Below, one piece after another: positions 1 to 8,944 of a DNA stretch of 64,000 nt (position 1 is the first letter of the stretch; every line of letters begins with the position of its first letter). The DNA is taken from positions 1 through 64,000 of the forward strand of contig NZ_PGCP01000014.1 in assembly GCF_002812985.1 (NCBI RefSeq), given 5' to 3'. The stretch is from Aeromonas lusitana. GTDB taxonomy: Bacteria > Pseudomonadota > Gammaproteobacteria > Enterobacterales > Aeromonadaceae. The position numbers were made by a program, and so were the translations under genes. The notes below the pieces were generated by a model that saw nothing but the letters and a program-made list of their open reading frames with translations, searched no databases and was not told the DNA's origin.

Positions 1-840
1 CGTAACTTGATGAACACCACCAAGTCGTTGGATACCTCGTACACCCGTCTGGCGTCCGGTCTGCGCATCAACAGCGCCAAGGACGATGCGGCGGGTCTGC
101 AGATCTCCAACCGTCTGACCTCCCAGGTCAATGGTCTGGACCAGGGTAACCGCAACGCCAACGACGGTATCTCCCTGGCGCAGACCGCCGAAGGGGCCAT
201 GGATGAAGTGACCGGCATGTTGCAGCGTATGCGTACCCTGGCTCAGCAGTCTGCCAACGGCTCCAACTCCGACAAGGATCGTGAGGCCCTGCAGAAGGAA
301 GTGGATCAGCTGGGTTCCGAGATCAACCGTATCTCCAAAGACACCACCTTCGCTGGCACCAAGTTGCTGGATGGCAACTACAGTGGTGTATTCCAAGTCG
401 GGGCTGATGCCAACCAAACTATTGGTTTTAGCTTGTCTCAAGCCGGTGGCTTCAGCATTTCAGGGATTGCAGCTGCGGTATCAGCAGCTGGTGGATCGCC
501 GGTTGGGAGCGTCTTTACCAGTGGCTCAACTGTCGGCGGTATTAGTATCAGTACTCAGACGAATGCCCAAAACGTATTGGCATCTGTTGACTCCATGTTG
601 GAGATAGTAGATGGCAAGCGTGCCGAGCTGGGTGCGGTACAAAACCGGCTGGACTCCACTATTCGCAACCAGGCCAACATCTCCGAAAACGTCAGTGCCG
701 CGCGCTCTCGTATCCGTGATGCGGACTTTGCGACCGAGACTGCCAACATGACCAAGCAGAACATCCTGCAACAGGCAGCTTCCAGCATCCTGGCCCAGGC
801 CAACCAGCGTCCGCAGTCAGCCCTGTCGCTGTTGGGCTAA
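1..840 (+). CDS. Polar flagellin, 5'-truncated by the window edge
   Basis: Structural subunit of the polar flagellar filament. The reading frame is open from base 1 (Arg-Asn-Leu-Met-Asn-Thr-Thr), so the real start, probably about 15-20 residues earlier, lies outside the window; the internal ATG at 10 is not the start. The visible 279 residues contain the conserved N-terminal D0/D1 helix (SGLRINSAKDDAAGLQIS), a short variable centre from about residue 130 to 190, and the conserved C-terminal helix ending NQRPQSALSLLG. Aeromonas usually carries two tandem polar flagellins (flaA, flaB); as the copy next to flaG this is probably flaB. The centre would be the target of the nonulosonate glycosylation encoded downstream. 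Confidence 0.95.
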   Translation, partial: RNLMNTTKSLDTSYTRLASGLRINSAKDDAAGLQISNRLTSQVNGLDQGNRNANDGISLAQTAEGAMDEVTGMLQRMRTLAQQSANGSNSDKDREALQKEVDQLGSEINRISKDTTFAGTKLLDGNYSGVFQVGADANQTIGFSLSQAGGFSISGIAAAVSAAGGSPVGSVFTSGSTVGGISISTQTNAQNVLASVDSMLEIVDGKRAELGAVQNRLDSTIRNQANISENVSAARSRIRDADFATETANMTKQNILQQAASSILAQANQRPQSALSLLG

Positions 841-878
841 GCGGTTAAACCGTCAAACATTGACATGAGGAGCAGCAG

Positions 879-1337
879 ATGGCCACTGAATCGATAGCCT
901 TGCCTTCTGTTACTTCGACGCTAACTCAACATGGCGGCCCCCAGGCCGCCATGTCTGTTTCTTCGCCAATCACTGGAGGAGAAACTCAGGTCGAACAGAC
1001 GGGTGTCGAATCGACAGCAAAGGTGTCGCAGGAGAAGCCCGCGCATGCCCAGGTCTCGGAATTACGTAAAGAGCAGGCCTTGAATGAAAAAGAGGCCCAG
1101 GAATTGCAGGAAAGATTGGACAGTCTGAGCAAGCTGAAAGGATGGACCATCAATTTCAGCCTAGTCCCTGAGTTCGATCAACCCGTGATCAAGGTGATAG
1201 ATGCGGATACCAAACAGGTCATTCGCCAGATCCCAAGTGAAGAAATGCTGTTGATAAGCAAGCGGTTACAATCGCTGGATCAGACGAGCAGCAGTGGGGT
1301 CAGCCTCTCTGGGCTGCTGTTCGATGGTCAGGTGTAA
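879..1337 (+). CDS. flaG: FlaG family flagellar protein
   Basis: Small flagellar protein of the FlaG family, which affects filament length in polar-flagellate bacteria. It has 152 residues: a low-complexity Ser/Thr/Gln-rich N-terminal half, then the family domain from about residue 75, with the pattern LKGWTINFSLV, VIKVIDADT and IRQIPSEEMLLISKRL. The ATG is preceded by a TGAGGAG ribosome site. It lies 38 bases after the flagellin stop and 31 before fliD, in the standard flagellin-flaG-fliD order. Confidence 0.92.
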   Translation: MATESIALPSVTSTLTQHGGPQAAMSVSSPITGGETQVEQTGVESTAKVSQEKPAHAQVSELRKEQALNEKEAQELQERLDSLSKLKGWTINFSLVPEFDQPVIKVIDADTKQVIRQIPSEEMLLISKRLQSLDQTSSSGVSLSGLLFDGQV

Positions 1338-1371
1338 CCTACATTTTTAAGTTGATAGACAGGAGGACGTG

Positions 1372-2781
1372 ATGGCAATTACCTCTGCGGGGGCGGGTTC
1401 TGGACTCGATCTTGAGAGTGTGATCGCGGCGAGTGTGGCAGCCAAGAAAGCCCAGTTGCAACAGCCGATCGTGACCAAGCAAAACAGTACTCAGATCACC
1501 TTGTCTGGCATAGGTCAGCTCAAGTCCTCCATCTCTGCTTTCACCGACATTCTCGACAAGTTGAGTGCTCCCGGTGCGTTCAACAAGCGCGCCATCAACA
1601 TTACCCAGAGCAAAGACGATCCCATCTTGAAGGTGGAGAGCAAGACTGGCGCCTCCAACGGGCAATACAACATCACAGTCAATAAGTTGGCAGAGACGAG
1701 CCGCCAGGAAGGGGTCTTCGATAGCTCTACTACCCCTATGGTGACTCAGGATGGTCAGCTGACGTTCAAGGCCGGCGACAAGACGTTCAAGGTAGATGTC
1801 AAGGCGGGTTATACCCTGCAAGATATCCGCAAGAGCATCAACAGCAACGGGGATAACTTCGGTCTCAGTGTCAACATAGTCAACACCGCGGATGGCAAGG
1901 CCAAGCTGATGATTGACTCGGGTATCTCGGGGGATGGCAAGGATCTGACCATCACCGGAAGCACCCCTGAGCTCGAAGTTTTCGATGCGAGAACATCGGG
2001 TAGTGCGATGAAGCAGACTCGTGGAGCTAGCAGCGCCGAGATCAACGTGGATGGCAACGTCCTCAGGAGCGATACCAATACCTTTGATGACTCAGTGCAG
2101 GATCTCAAGATAACAGTGCTGCGCGTCTCGGATGCGGACAAGGACAGTGGTGTAGCGGGAGCGAAAAAGTCAAACAAGGTGGATATTACCACCGACAAGA
2201 CCTCTATTCAGGAACTAGTCCAGCAGTTTGTCGATGGCTACAACACCCTGCAAGACAAGATGAACGCCCTGGACAAGCGTGGCACCTTCGTCGGTGGTGT
2301 GAAGCAGGATGACGGTGGCGCCCTGGCTGGGGACGCGACTACACGGGCCATCAGTTCTTTCATGAGCAATTTGCTGGTCAGCCCCTCCAAGAACAGCGGC
2401 ACCTATTCCACCGTCTTCGAGATCGGCATGAAGATGGATAACAAGGGCAAGCTGTCGCTGGACAAGACGAAGTTCAGCGAGGCCATCGACAAGAATTTCG
2501 ATCAGGTAGTGGCGCTGTTTGGCGGGGATGATGGCTTGGCATCCACCTTGAACAAGGGGCTGAAGGAATACACCAAGAGTGGCGGCATGTTGTCGCAGCG
2601 AGAGGATGTGTTGAATTCGGATCTGCGTGCTCTGACTCAGAAAGCATCTACCGCCACGTCGCAATTGGCCAAGTATGAGGCCTCTTTGCGTGCTCAATAC
2701 GGTAGCCTGGATGCCTTGTTGGTCAAGATGAATAACTCGGCATCCGCCCTGACGTCGCTGCAAATAAACAATAAGAATTGA
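1372..2781 (+). CDS. fliD: Flagellar hook-associated protein 2 (filament cap)
   Basis: FliD (flaH in Aeromonas naming) forms the cap under which flagellin monomers fold and are inserted into the growing filament. The 469-residue product has an N-terminal FliD_N region starting SAGAGSGLDLESVI and a C-terminal FliD_C region that ends in a coiled-coil-like segment rich in Leu and Ala. The length is normal for the family. A GTG lies at 1369, but AGGAGG at 1361-1366 is only 2 bases from it and 5 from the ATG at 1372, so the ATG is chosen. fliS follows after 29 bases. Confidence 0.93.
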   Translation: MAITSAGAGSGLDLESVIAASVAAKKAQLQQPIVTKQNSTQITLSGIGQLKSSISAFTDILDKLSAPGAFNKRAINITQSKDDPILKVESKTGASNGQYNITVNKLAETSRQEGVFDSSTTPMVTQDGQLTFKAGDKTFKVDVKAGYTLQDIRKSINSNGDNFGLSVNIVNTADGKAKLMIDSGISGDGKDLTITGSTPELEVFDARTSGSAMKQTRGASSAEINVDGNVLRSDTNTFDDSVQDLKITVLRVSDADKDSGVAGAKKSNKVDITTDKTSIQELVQQFVDGYNTLQDKMNALDKRGTFVGGVKQDDGGALAGDATTRAISSFMSNLLVSPSKNSGTYSTVFEIGMKMDNKGKLSLDKTKFSEAIDKNFDQVVALFGGDDGLASTLNKGLKEYTKSGGMLSQREDVLNSDLRALTQKASTATSQLAKYEASLRAQYGSLDALLVKMNNSASALTSLQINNKN

Positions 2782-2810
2782 TTAATCGCGATATTACGAG
2801 GACTCATATC

Positions 2811-3233
2811 ATGTACAACCGTAATCTGAAGGCATACAAGGCAACCAGCATCGCAGCTGATTTGACGGTTGCCGATCCTCATCGTGTCATTCAGCTTATG
2901 ATGCAAGGCTTTCTTGAGCGCCTGGCCCAGGCCAAGGGCGCCATAGAGCGCAACGATATGGAAGCAAAATCGGTTGCCATCTCCAAGGCGCAAGGGTTGC
3001 TGCATGGATTACAGGATGCGCTCGATATGAGTCAGGGGGCCATGGCAGAAGATCTTTATGGACTCTATGCGTATATGGACGAACGTATCTGGGATGCCAG
3101 TCTGGCACGAGATATAGCACCGCTCGAGGAGGTCATGGGTCTGATGGTGACCATCAAATCCGGTTGGGACCAGCTGCCAGAGGCAGAAAAACAGCAAGGC
3201 TATCAGATGAGACAACAGCTGGGGGCGCTGTGA
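2811..3233 (+). CDS. fliS: Flagellar export chaperone FliS
   Basis: FliS binds the C-terminal helix of unpolymerised flagellin and delivers it to the export apparatus. The 140-residue protein begins MYNRNLKAYK and has the family pattern ADPHRVIQLMMQGFLERLAQAKGA and a helical body, a typical length. The ATG at 2811 follows an ACGAGGA ribosome site. A longer frame begins at a TTG at 2778 inside the end of fliD but has no ribosome site. It overlaps the next gene by a GTGA junction (3230-3233), which implies translational coupling. Confidence 0.92.
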   Translation: MYNRNLKAYKATSIAADLTVADPHRVIQLMMQGFLERLAQAKGAIERNDMEAKSVAISKAQGLLHGLQDALDMSQGAMAEDLYGLYAYMDERIWDASLARDIAPLEEVMGLMVTIKSGWDQLPEAEKQQGYQMRQQLGAL

Positions 3234-3556
3234 GCGCCACACTCGTCTTCCTTGATGAGGCACTAACGGAAAATGCCCGTCAGATGGAAGCGTTGCTGCA
3301 ACAGCAGCAATATGATGAGGCACTGCTCTGCATGGATGAAAGGTTGGCCTTGATAGCGAGTCTTGTACAGCTAGCCAAGGAGGACCCGGCGCAGCGGCAG
3401 GGTGTCGTTACTCTGGCAAATACACTTGCCACTCAAGAAGCCAGCATGACAGCCCTGGCTGCCAGTCACCATCAAACCATTTTCAAGCAGCTGACTCAGG
3501 TTGGGAGAGCCAACAAGGCTGGGCGAGCTTATCGAGTGAACAGCAAGGAGTTCTGA
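3230..3556 (+). CDS. Small flagellar protein, FliT-like chaperone candidate
   Basis: A 108-residue, mostly helical protein starting at the GTG that overlaps the fliS stop (GTGA). It is rich in Gln, Leu and Ala (for example QMEALLQQQQYDEALLCMDERLALI), a composition and position like the FliT-type small chaperones that follow fliS in other bacteria. The start is chosen from the overlap; the upstream extension of the frame would run inside fliS. It overlaps maf at TGATG (3554-3558). The assignment rests on position and size, and no diagnostic motif is seen. Confidence 0.6.
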   Translation: MSATLVFLDEALTENARQMEALLQQQQYDEALLCMDERLALIASLVQLAKEDPAQRQGVVTLANTLATQEASMTALAASHHQTIFKQLTQVGRANKAGRAYRVNSKEF

Positions 3557-5649
3557 TGTCCGTCAATATGGATGCCGCCCTGGTCAAGGCCGAACAAGAG
3601 GCACTGCGACTTCAACAACAGGCAGAGCAGGAAGCAGCCATGGCGGCGGCGTTACCGCTGCGCTTTGAACAGAACATGGCGGCGTTTCGCCAATATATCC
3701 CCCATATTGCGGATATGTATGAAACCTACCAACCCCAGCGCCCGTTCCGGTTCTTCTGCAACGAGAATGGTCAGCCCAATCTGGCATGGCTGGATGATGA
3801 GGTCGCCGTCTACGGCAAAGAACCCTACCTTATTTGCGAAACTCTGGTGAAGGAGTTTATGGAGAAGGGGGCACTGTCCAAATTCTCCTTTAGCCAGGAG
3901 GCCAATCCCCTTGGCTTCATGCATGTGGAGTACCTCAACAAACTCAACGCCTATCTCGATGAGATTGCCTCACGGGAAGAGATGCTGGCCCAGGTACCCC
4001 ACGAGGTGCCGAGTGCTCTGGTGTTCGGGGTCGGGTTGGGTTATCACCTCGGCTATCTCTATGAACAGTGCAAGATAGGCACCCTGTTCCTGTTCGAACC
4101 GGATCTGGATTTGTTTTACGGTTCGCTGTTCTGTTTCGACTGGGCGCCACTGCTCGCTTATTTGCATCAAGAGAACCTCGGCCTGCATATTTTGCTGGGG
4201 CAGGATGAAGAGACCATCGTCAAGGACTTCTCATCGGCCATTCATAGCCGCGGCTCCTTCCTGATTGCCAATGCCTTCATCATGTGGGGGTATCAGAATG
4301 AAAAAATCAGGAAACTGATAGAGAAGGTGCAGCAGGAGTATTACTTGCTGGTGATGGGATGGGGCTTCTTTGACGATAACCTGATCGCTTTGTCCCACAC
4401 CATCAACAATATCGAGCGCGCCGTCCCCTTCCTGAAATGTGGCCTCAGGATCTCGCCCAAGCATCAGCGCACCCCCATTTTCATCGTTGCCAATGGTCCC
4501 TCGCTGGATGAATCCATCGCCGTCATCAGGAAGAATCAAGACAAGGCCATCATCATCTCCTGTGGCAGTGCCATCTCTGCCTTGCACAAGGTGGGGATCA
4601 AGCCGGATATCCATGTCGAGACCGAGCGGACCAAGATTGTCTATGACTTCCTGGTCAACCTGGATGATCCCGACTATCTGCGGGATGTGCTGTTCCTGAG
4701 CACCGACGTCATCCATCCCGATTGCGCGACGCTGTTCGACCATTCGGCACTTGTCTTCAAACTCAGCGAACCAGGTGTGGTGCTCTACCGCAACTATTTC
4801 TCCGGCTTGCAATCTTGCGCAGGCCTGGGGGGCGTCAACCCGCTGGTGGGTAACATAGGCATCAGTGCACCCGTTCATCTGGGCTTCAAACACCTCTATC
4901 TGTTTGGTCTGGACAATGGCTACAAGCACAAGGGACATCACCATTCCAAGCTCAGCTCTTATTACAACAATGAGGAGAGTGCCGGAGCCTTGGGGGATCT
5001 GATGTATGGGGATAGTCAGTGGCAGCGGGAAGGAAATTTTGGTGGCATGGTTACCAGCAATGCCATGTTTGATACCTCCCGTCGCGTAATGGAGCAGGTA
5101 TTGGCCACGAACGAGGATGTCCAATGCTTCAACTGCAGCGATGGCGCCAAAATTGAGAAGACTCGAGCCTTGCCAAGTGCCGAGATAAACCTCCTCATGC
5201 CGATTGACAAGCCGGCTTTGATTGGGGAAATCGCCGCGCTCTGTGCCCCGATCCCCTTGTCAAAGCAAGATTTTGTCCCGCTGCTCGACATCGAGTTCTT
5301 CAATATTTTTGTCGACAAGATGATGGCCGAGTGGCAGCAGGAGTTTTCGTCCCGCAATGAGTTGAACCAGTTGATGCTACGCAACTTTGGCTACCTCGCC
5401 CAGATAGCAGCCACCCGTCAGCAGCATATTTCCCAGACCATGGTGGGGTCGATGAACTATGTGTTTACCCTGCTGAGCTCCATCCTCTACTCCTTCGAGG
5501 GGGAGGAGGAGACACTGGCGCTGATGAAACCCGCCATCGAGTTGTGGCTGGAATTCCTGGGCAAGGTGAGGGAGATGTATCCCAAGGCCCTCGACAGTGT
5601 CGATATGATCGATAACGAAGTGATGGCCCTCTTCAGGAAGAAGGCTTAG
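3556..5649 (+). CDS. maf1: Motility accessory factor (Maf-type flagellin glycosylation protein)
   Basis: Maf proteins are needed for transfer of pseudaminic acid to flagellin and are regarded as the glycosyltransferase in Aeromonas and Campylobacter. The 697-residue product carries the MAF_flag10/DUF115 region: GVGLGYHLGYLYEQ near residue 157 resembles the family's Rossmann-like segment, and FIVANGPSLDESI near residue 309 is the conserved nucleotide-sugar-binding-like loop. The start overlaps the previous stop (TGATG) and has AAGGAG at 3545-3550. It closes the flagellar operon and converges on the nonulosonate operon that presumably makes its donor. The product is cytoplasmic, with no signal peptide. 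Confidence 0.88.
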   Translation: MSVNMDAALVKAEQEALRLQQQAEQEAAMAAALPLRFEQNMAAFRQYIPHIADMYETYQPQRPFRFFCNENGQPNLAWLDDEVAVYGKEPYLICETLVKEFMEKGALSKFSFSQEANPLGFMHVEYLNKLNAYLDEIASREEMLAQVPHEVPSALVFGVGLGYHLGYLYEQCKIGTLFLFEPDLDLFYGSLFCFDWAPLLAYLHQENLGLHILLGQDEETIVKDFSSAIHSRGSFLIANAFIMWGYQNEKIRKLIEKVQQEYYLLVMGWGFFDDNLIALSHTINNIERAVPFLKCGLRISPKHQRTPIFIVANGPSLDESIAVIRKNQDKAIIISCGSAISALHKVGIKPDIHVETERTKIVYDFLVNLDDPDYLRDVLFLSTDVIHPDCATLFDHSALVFKLSEPGVVLYRNYFSGLQSCAGLGGVNPLVGNIGISAPVHLGFKHLYLFGLDNGYKHKGHHHSKLSSYYNNEESAGALGDLMYGDSQWQREGNFGGMVTSNAMFDTSRRVMEQVLATNEDVQCFNCSDGAKIEKTRALPSAEINLLMPIDKPALIGEIAALCAPIPLSKQDFVPLLDIEFFNIFVDKMMAEWQQEFSSRNELNQLMLRNFGYLAQIAATRQQHISQTMVGSMNYVFTLLSSILYSFEGEEETLALMKPAIELWLEFLGKVREMYPKALDSVDMIDNEVMALFRKKA

Positions 5650-5704
5650 CAAGCAATATGAGTAAACCTGCCTGAAGAGCAGTGTTGAAATCGAATCCAG
5701 ATAT

Positions 5705-5735
5705 AAAAATGCCGACTCAAGTGTCGGCATTTTTT
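5705..5735. terminator. Bidirectional rho-independent terminator
   Basis: Stem ATGCCGAC/GTCGGCAT (5709-5716 and 5723-5730) with a 6-base loop, flanked by an A-run on the left and a T-run on the right. It can end transcription of maf (+) and of the methyltransferase/pse operon (-). Confidence 0.85.
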
Positions 5736-6399
5736 ATCGCTTCGGATAGGGATTTTGTGCCGCCAGCAGCCGTGCATCCTTTCGCAGGATCTGCACCGAG
5801 ATCAGTGCATCCGGCTCCAGTTCCGTGCCGCCATCATGGTGCTGTACGTGCTCGAACAACCTGTGGTAGCCGGGATGCCAACCAAACAATTCGCCGTAAT
5901 TCATCTTGTAGCTGAAGAGGTTGGCGTGATGCTGGTAGTCGTTGCGATAGTGCCCTGCCGGTGGATTGAAATCCAAGATGGTCATCAGGCCCCGATCGGC
6001 CAGCAGGGCATCGCTGCCGGCGGCGATCTTGAATAGATCCTGCGGGTCACACAGATAGAGGCAAAAACCGAAGATGATGAGATCGACGGGCTCGATTTCG
6101 GGCAAACTATCGGCCGTGCCCACGAAGAGCTGCAAACCGGGATAACGGGAGAGGCCATCCGCAATGGCGCTGGCGGACGGGTCCACTCCATAGCAGTGGG
6201 CGCCGTAGTGTTCGGCCAGTTGCGCCAGCCGCCAGCCATTGGCGCAACCTATCTCCAGGATCCTGGCGGGCTTGCTGCCCAGATATTCCAGCGCCTTGAA
6301 GATGGGATCGCTTCCCAGGGATTTGCCGAGAATGGCGGCCTTGTTGCGCTCATACCACTCGTTCCCTTCTTGCGCCATAAAGACGTTTTTCTGTTGCAT
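5734..6399 (-). CDS. SAM-dependent class I methyltransferase of the nonulosonate operon
   Basis: A 221-residue soluble protein with a class I methyltransferase fold. Motif I is ILEIGCANGWRLAQLA (about residues 46-61), followed by an acidic strand end (YGVDPSASAI) and post-I motifs (ADSLPEIEPVDLIIFG). The ATG is preceded by GAGGA at suitable spacing. It is the last gene of the pse operon, 18 bases after pseI, so a sugar or flagellin-glycan methylation role is plausible. No substrate can be read from sequence, and regulatory or protein methylation is possible. Confidence is high for the fold and low for the substrate. Confidence 0.75.
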   Translation of the reverse strand: MQQKNVFMAQEGNEWYERNKAAILGKSLGSDPIFKALEYLGSKPARILEIGCANGWRLAQLAEHYGAHCYGVDPSASAIADGLSRYPGLQLFVGTADSLPEIEPVDLIIFGFCLYLCDPQDLFKIAAGSDALLADRGLMTILDFNPPAGHYRNDYQHHANLFSYKMNYGELFGWHPGYHRLFEHVQHHDGGTELEPDALISVQILRKDARLLAAQNPYPKR

Positions 6400-6417
6400 C
6401 TTGTGTTCCTCGGTGGC

Positions 6418-7458
6418 TCAGGAAACCAGTAACCAGCTCATGGGGGTGCCCGCTTGAATGTCCTGGCTGGCGCTGCGGCCCAGCAGGGAGGGCAGATGGA
6501 CCGGGGCCAGCCCATAAGCGGGGCGAATGGATCTCAGGTTGCTGGGGGTGAAGACCTCACCCGCCTTCACATCCTCACAGACGAACAAGGAGCGGGAGAA
6601 CTGGCGGCTCAGCATCGCCTTGTCGCTCAGCTGATAGCTGACTTCACCCAGTGCCGCCTCTGCTTGCCGTATTCCTTCAACCATTGAGCCAAACTCGCTG
6701 GGTGTCATCGAGAAAGAGGCATCAGGCCCACCGATGGCGCGATCCAGAATGAAGTGTTTCTCGATCACTGTGGCGCCGAGGGCGGTGGCGGCGATGGCGA
6801 CGGCATGGCCAAGGGTGTGATCCGACAGCCCGGCCTTGACCCCGAAGGTCTGCGCCAGGTTGGGGATGGTGAGCAGGTTGGCTTCTTCCACCGGCGCTGG
6901 ATAGGAGGAGGTGCACTTGAGCAGGGTGATGTCCTGGTTACCCATGCGACGACAGGCCTGTACGGCAGCATCTATCTCTGCCAGAGTTGCAATTCCCGTC
7001 GAGATCAGCATGGGTTTACCCTTGCTGGCAGCATATTCGATCAGTGGTATGTCGGTGATCTCGAACGAGGCGATCTTGTAGAGCGGTACCTCGAGGCTTT
7101 CCAGAAAGTCGACCGCGCTGAAGTCGAAGGGGGTGGAGAAGAAGACCAACCCTTCTTTTTGCGCCTCGGCCTGGATGGCGGCATGCCACTCCCAGGGGGT
7201 ATAGGCCTGCTGATACAGCTTGTGGAGCGTGGTGCCATCCCAGATGGTTCCCTGCTTTATCTGAAAATAGTCGTTGTCGCAGTCGAGGGTGATGGTGTCG
7301 GCGGTATAGGTCTGGATCTTGATGGCATCGGCGCCACAGGCCTTGGCGGCGCGTACGGTCGCCAGCGCCGTCTCCAAGGAGTGGCCGTGATTGGCCGACA
7401 GCTCGGCGATGACGAAACATCGATTCGGATTGATGGCCTGAGCTATGGCTTGGGTCAT
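6418..7458 (-). CDS. pseI: Pseudaminic acid synthase
   Basis: PseI condenses 2,4-diacetamido-2,4,6-trideoxy-L-altrose with phosphoenolpyruvate to give pseudaminic acid. The 346-residue NeuB-family protein has an N-terminal TIM-barrel synthase domain (AELSANHGHSLETA, DAIKIQTYTADT, LKCTSSYPAP, GLSDHTLG, EKHFILDR) and a C-terminal SAF/antifreeze-like domain (about residues 285-346). A GTG lies 12 bases upstream at 7470, but the ATG at 7458 overlaps the pseH stop (ATGA) and has GGAG 6 bases before it. Fourth enzyme after pseB, pseC, pseH and pseG in the canonical pathway. Confidence 0.92.
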   Translation of the reverse strand: MTQAIAQAINPNRCFVIAELSANHGHSLETALATVRAAKACGADAIKIQTYTADTITLDCDNDYFQIKQGTIWDGTTLHKLYQQAYTPWEWHAAIQAEAQKEGLVFFSTPFDFSAVDFLESLEVPLYKIASFEITDIPLIEYAASKGKPMLISTGIATLAEIDAAVQACRRMGNQDITLLKCTSSYPAPVEEANLLTIPNLAQTFGVKAGLSDHTLGHAVAIAATALGATVIEKHFILDRAIGGPDASFSMTPSEFGSMVEGIRQAEAALGEVSYQLSDKAMLSRQFSRSLFVCEDVKAGEVFTPSNLRSIRPAYGLAPVHLPSLLGRSASQDIQAGTPMSWLLVS

Positions 7459-8018
7459 GGGTGTCTCCACTCCTGTTCGGTGATCCCCATGAGCAGGAGA
7501 TCGATAAAACGTTGTTGATCCTGGCGAAAGACGGCTTCCCGCCAGGCGCCCTCGCGGCGAAAACCGGCCCTTTGATAGGCCTGAATGGCCCGCTCGTTGT
7601 CGGTGGCCACCTCCAGCTTGAGGCTGTGCAGCCGGGCCACATCGAACGCCAGTTGCTGGACTGCGGCCAGCAGTGGCGCTCCCAGTTGCTCCCCGCGTCG
7701 CGAGGGATTGCGATAGATACCGAGCCAGGCGAGGCGATTATTCCAGTCCAGCCGGTGCAGGGAGACGACCCCGATAGAACCAAGGGCATCCTGGCAGAGG
7801 TAGTTGAAGTTGTGGGTCTCCTGCCGCTGGCGTGCCATGAAGGCCAGGTGTGCCTCGAAGGGGATCTCGCCTCCAGAACTCATCCAGTGGGCGACATCCG
7901 GGTGGTTGCGCATCTGCCAGACGGTGATCACTTGCTGTTCGTCCAGGTCGGCGAAGGGGATGAGTGTCAGCCCCCCGAGCTTGAAGCACTGCTGCAGCAT
8001 TAGGGCTGATTGAGCCAT
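7455..8018 (-). CDS. pseH: UDP-4-amino-sugar N-acetyltransferase (PseH-type GNAT)
   Basis: Predicted to acetylate N-4 of UDP-4-amino-4,6-dideoxy-AltNAc with acetyl-CoA. A 187-residue GNAT protein of the PseH/RimJ-RimL type, with LGIYRNPSRRGEQLGAPLL as the acetyl-CoA binding loop and AIQAYQRAGFRREG as the C-terminal signature. The ATG at 8018 has GGAGG 7 bases upstream and lies inside the end of pseG; a second ATG at 8000 overlaps the pseG stop (TAATG) but has no ribosome site. Confidence 0.88.
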   Translation of the reverse strand: MAQSALMLQQCFKLGGLTLIPFADLDEQQVITVWQMRNHPDVAHWMSSGGEIPFEAHLAFMARQRQETHNFNYLCQDALGSIGVVSLHRLDWNNRLAWLGIYRNPSRRGEQLGAPLLAAVQQLAFDVARLHSLKLEVATDNERAIQAYQRAGFRREGAWREAVFRQDQQRFIDLLLMGITEQEWRHP

Positions 8019-8944
8019 GCGAGGGCCTCCAGGGTGCCATTGCCGCGCATCCGTGCCTGCAAGCTGCTCGCCCGTCTGGCCCGCTCATCCTGGCTGCCGA
8101 GTAGCGCCATACCTTGCGTCAGTTGGCTAAAGAGTTCGTCCTCGTACCACCAACCGCCCGAGCTGAAACCGTCTGGACCACACCAGCCAGCGAGCTGTTC
8201 GGCCTGATTGTCGGCGACTCCGATCAGGATCCCGGGCAGGCCGCAGCGGGCCAGCTCATAGGTAACCTGGCCGGCGCTGCTGATGGCGAGATCGCTGCGG
8301 GAGATGAGCTTGACCATCTGCTCGGCATCGAGTCCGTGGTGCTGATGACAATGGGAGAGACGGGGATCCGGCGCGGCGGTGACAACCTCCAACTCAATGT
8401 CGGGATATTGACTGTGCAACCAGGCCACCAGCCTCGGGGTCAGATCGCGGATATCGGTTCCCCCCATGATGATCAGGATGCGCTCGATACGAGCAGAGAC
8501 CTCAGTGCGGGGAGGCGCAGACCAGAATGGGGGGCGCAGCGGTTGCCAAGCTGGCCCCCACTGCCAGCAGGCAGCGCCTTGCGGATGTCCCGGCGTACCA
8601 GGGCTTGCATGGATCACCAATCCCGCAGGGTAGGGCAGACGCTCGGTATCATCGAGGTAAATGACCCGCTCAAAACCGGCCGAAATGCTCTCCAGGGTGG
8701 TGAGACTCGCCGAATAGGAGTCGACGATGGCGACCACCGGCCGGGGGGAGAAGTGCTGGTTTTGCCAGGCTCCCCAGCAGACCGTCTCCCTTGAGAGCCT
8801 ATCCCGGGCGAGCGCATCCCCGTCCACCACCCAGTGGACGGCGCCCCCCTGCTGTTGCCAGGCCGAGGCATAGGCGCTGCAGCGGCTGAGGTGGCCGAGC
8901 CCTCGAATTTTGTCTCCTTCGGTGAAGATCCAGAGTGGCAGCAC
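8000..8944 (-). CDS. pseG: UDP-2,4-diacetamido-2,4,6-trideoxy-altrose hydrolase
   Basis: PseG removes UDP from the diacetamido sugar before the NeuB-type condensation. The 314-residue GT-B-fold protein has the N-terminal catalytic loop GLGHLSRC (about residues 15-22) and the C-terminal nucleotide-binding pattern IIMGGTD, SRSDLAISSAGQVTYEL and CGLPGILIGVADNQ. The GTG start directly follows the aminotransferase stop (TGAGTG). It ends inside pseH. Known as flmD in Aeromonas. Confidence 0.9.
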   Translation of the reverse strand: MLPLWIFTEGDKIRGLGHLSRCSAYASAWQQQGGAVHWVVDGDALARDRLSRETVCWGAWQNQHFSPRPVVAIVDSYSASLTTLESISAGFERVIYLDDTERLPYPAGLVIHASPGTPGHPQGAACWQWGPAWQPLRPPFWSAPPRTEVSARIERILIIMGGTDIRDLTPRLVAWLHSQYPDIELEVVTAAPDPRLSHCHQHHGLDAEQMVKLISRSDLAISSAGQVTYELARCGLPGILIGVADNQAEQLAGWCGPDGFSSGGWWYEDELFSQLTQGMALLGSQDERARRASSLQARMRGNGTLEALAWLNQP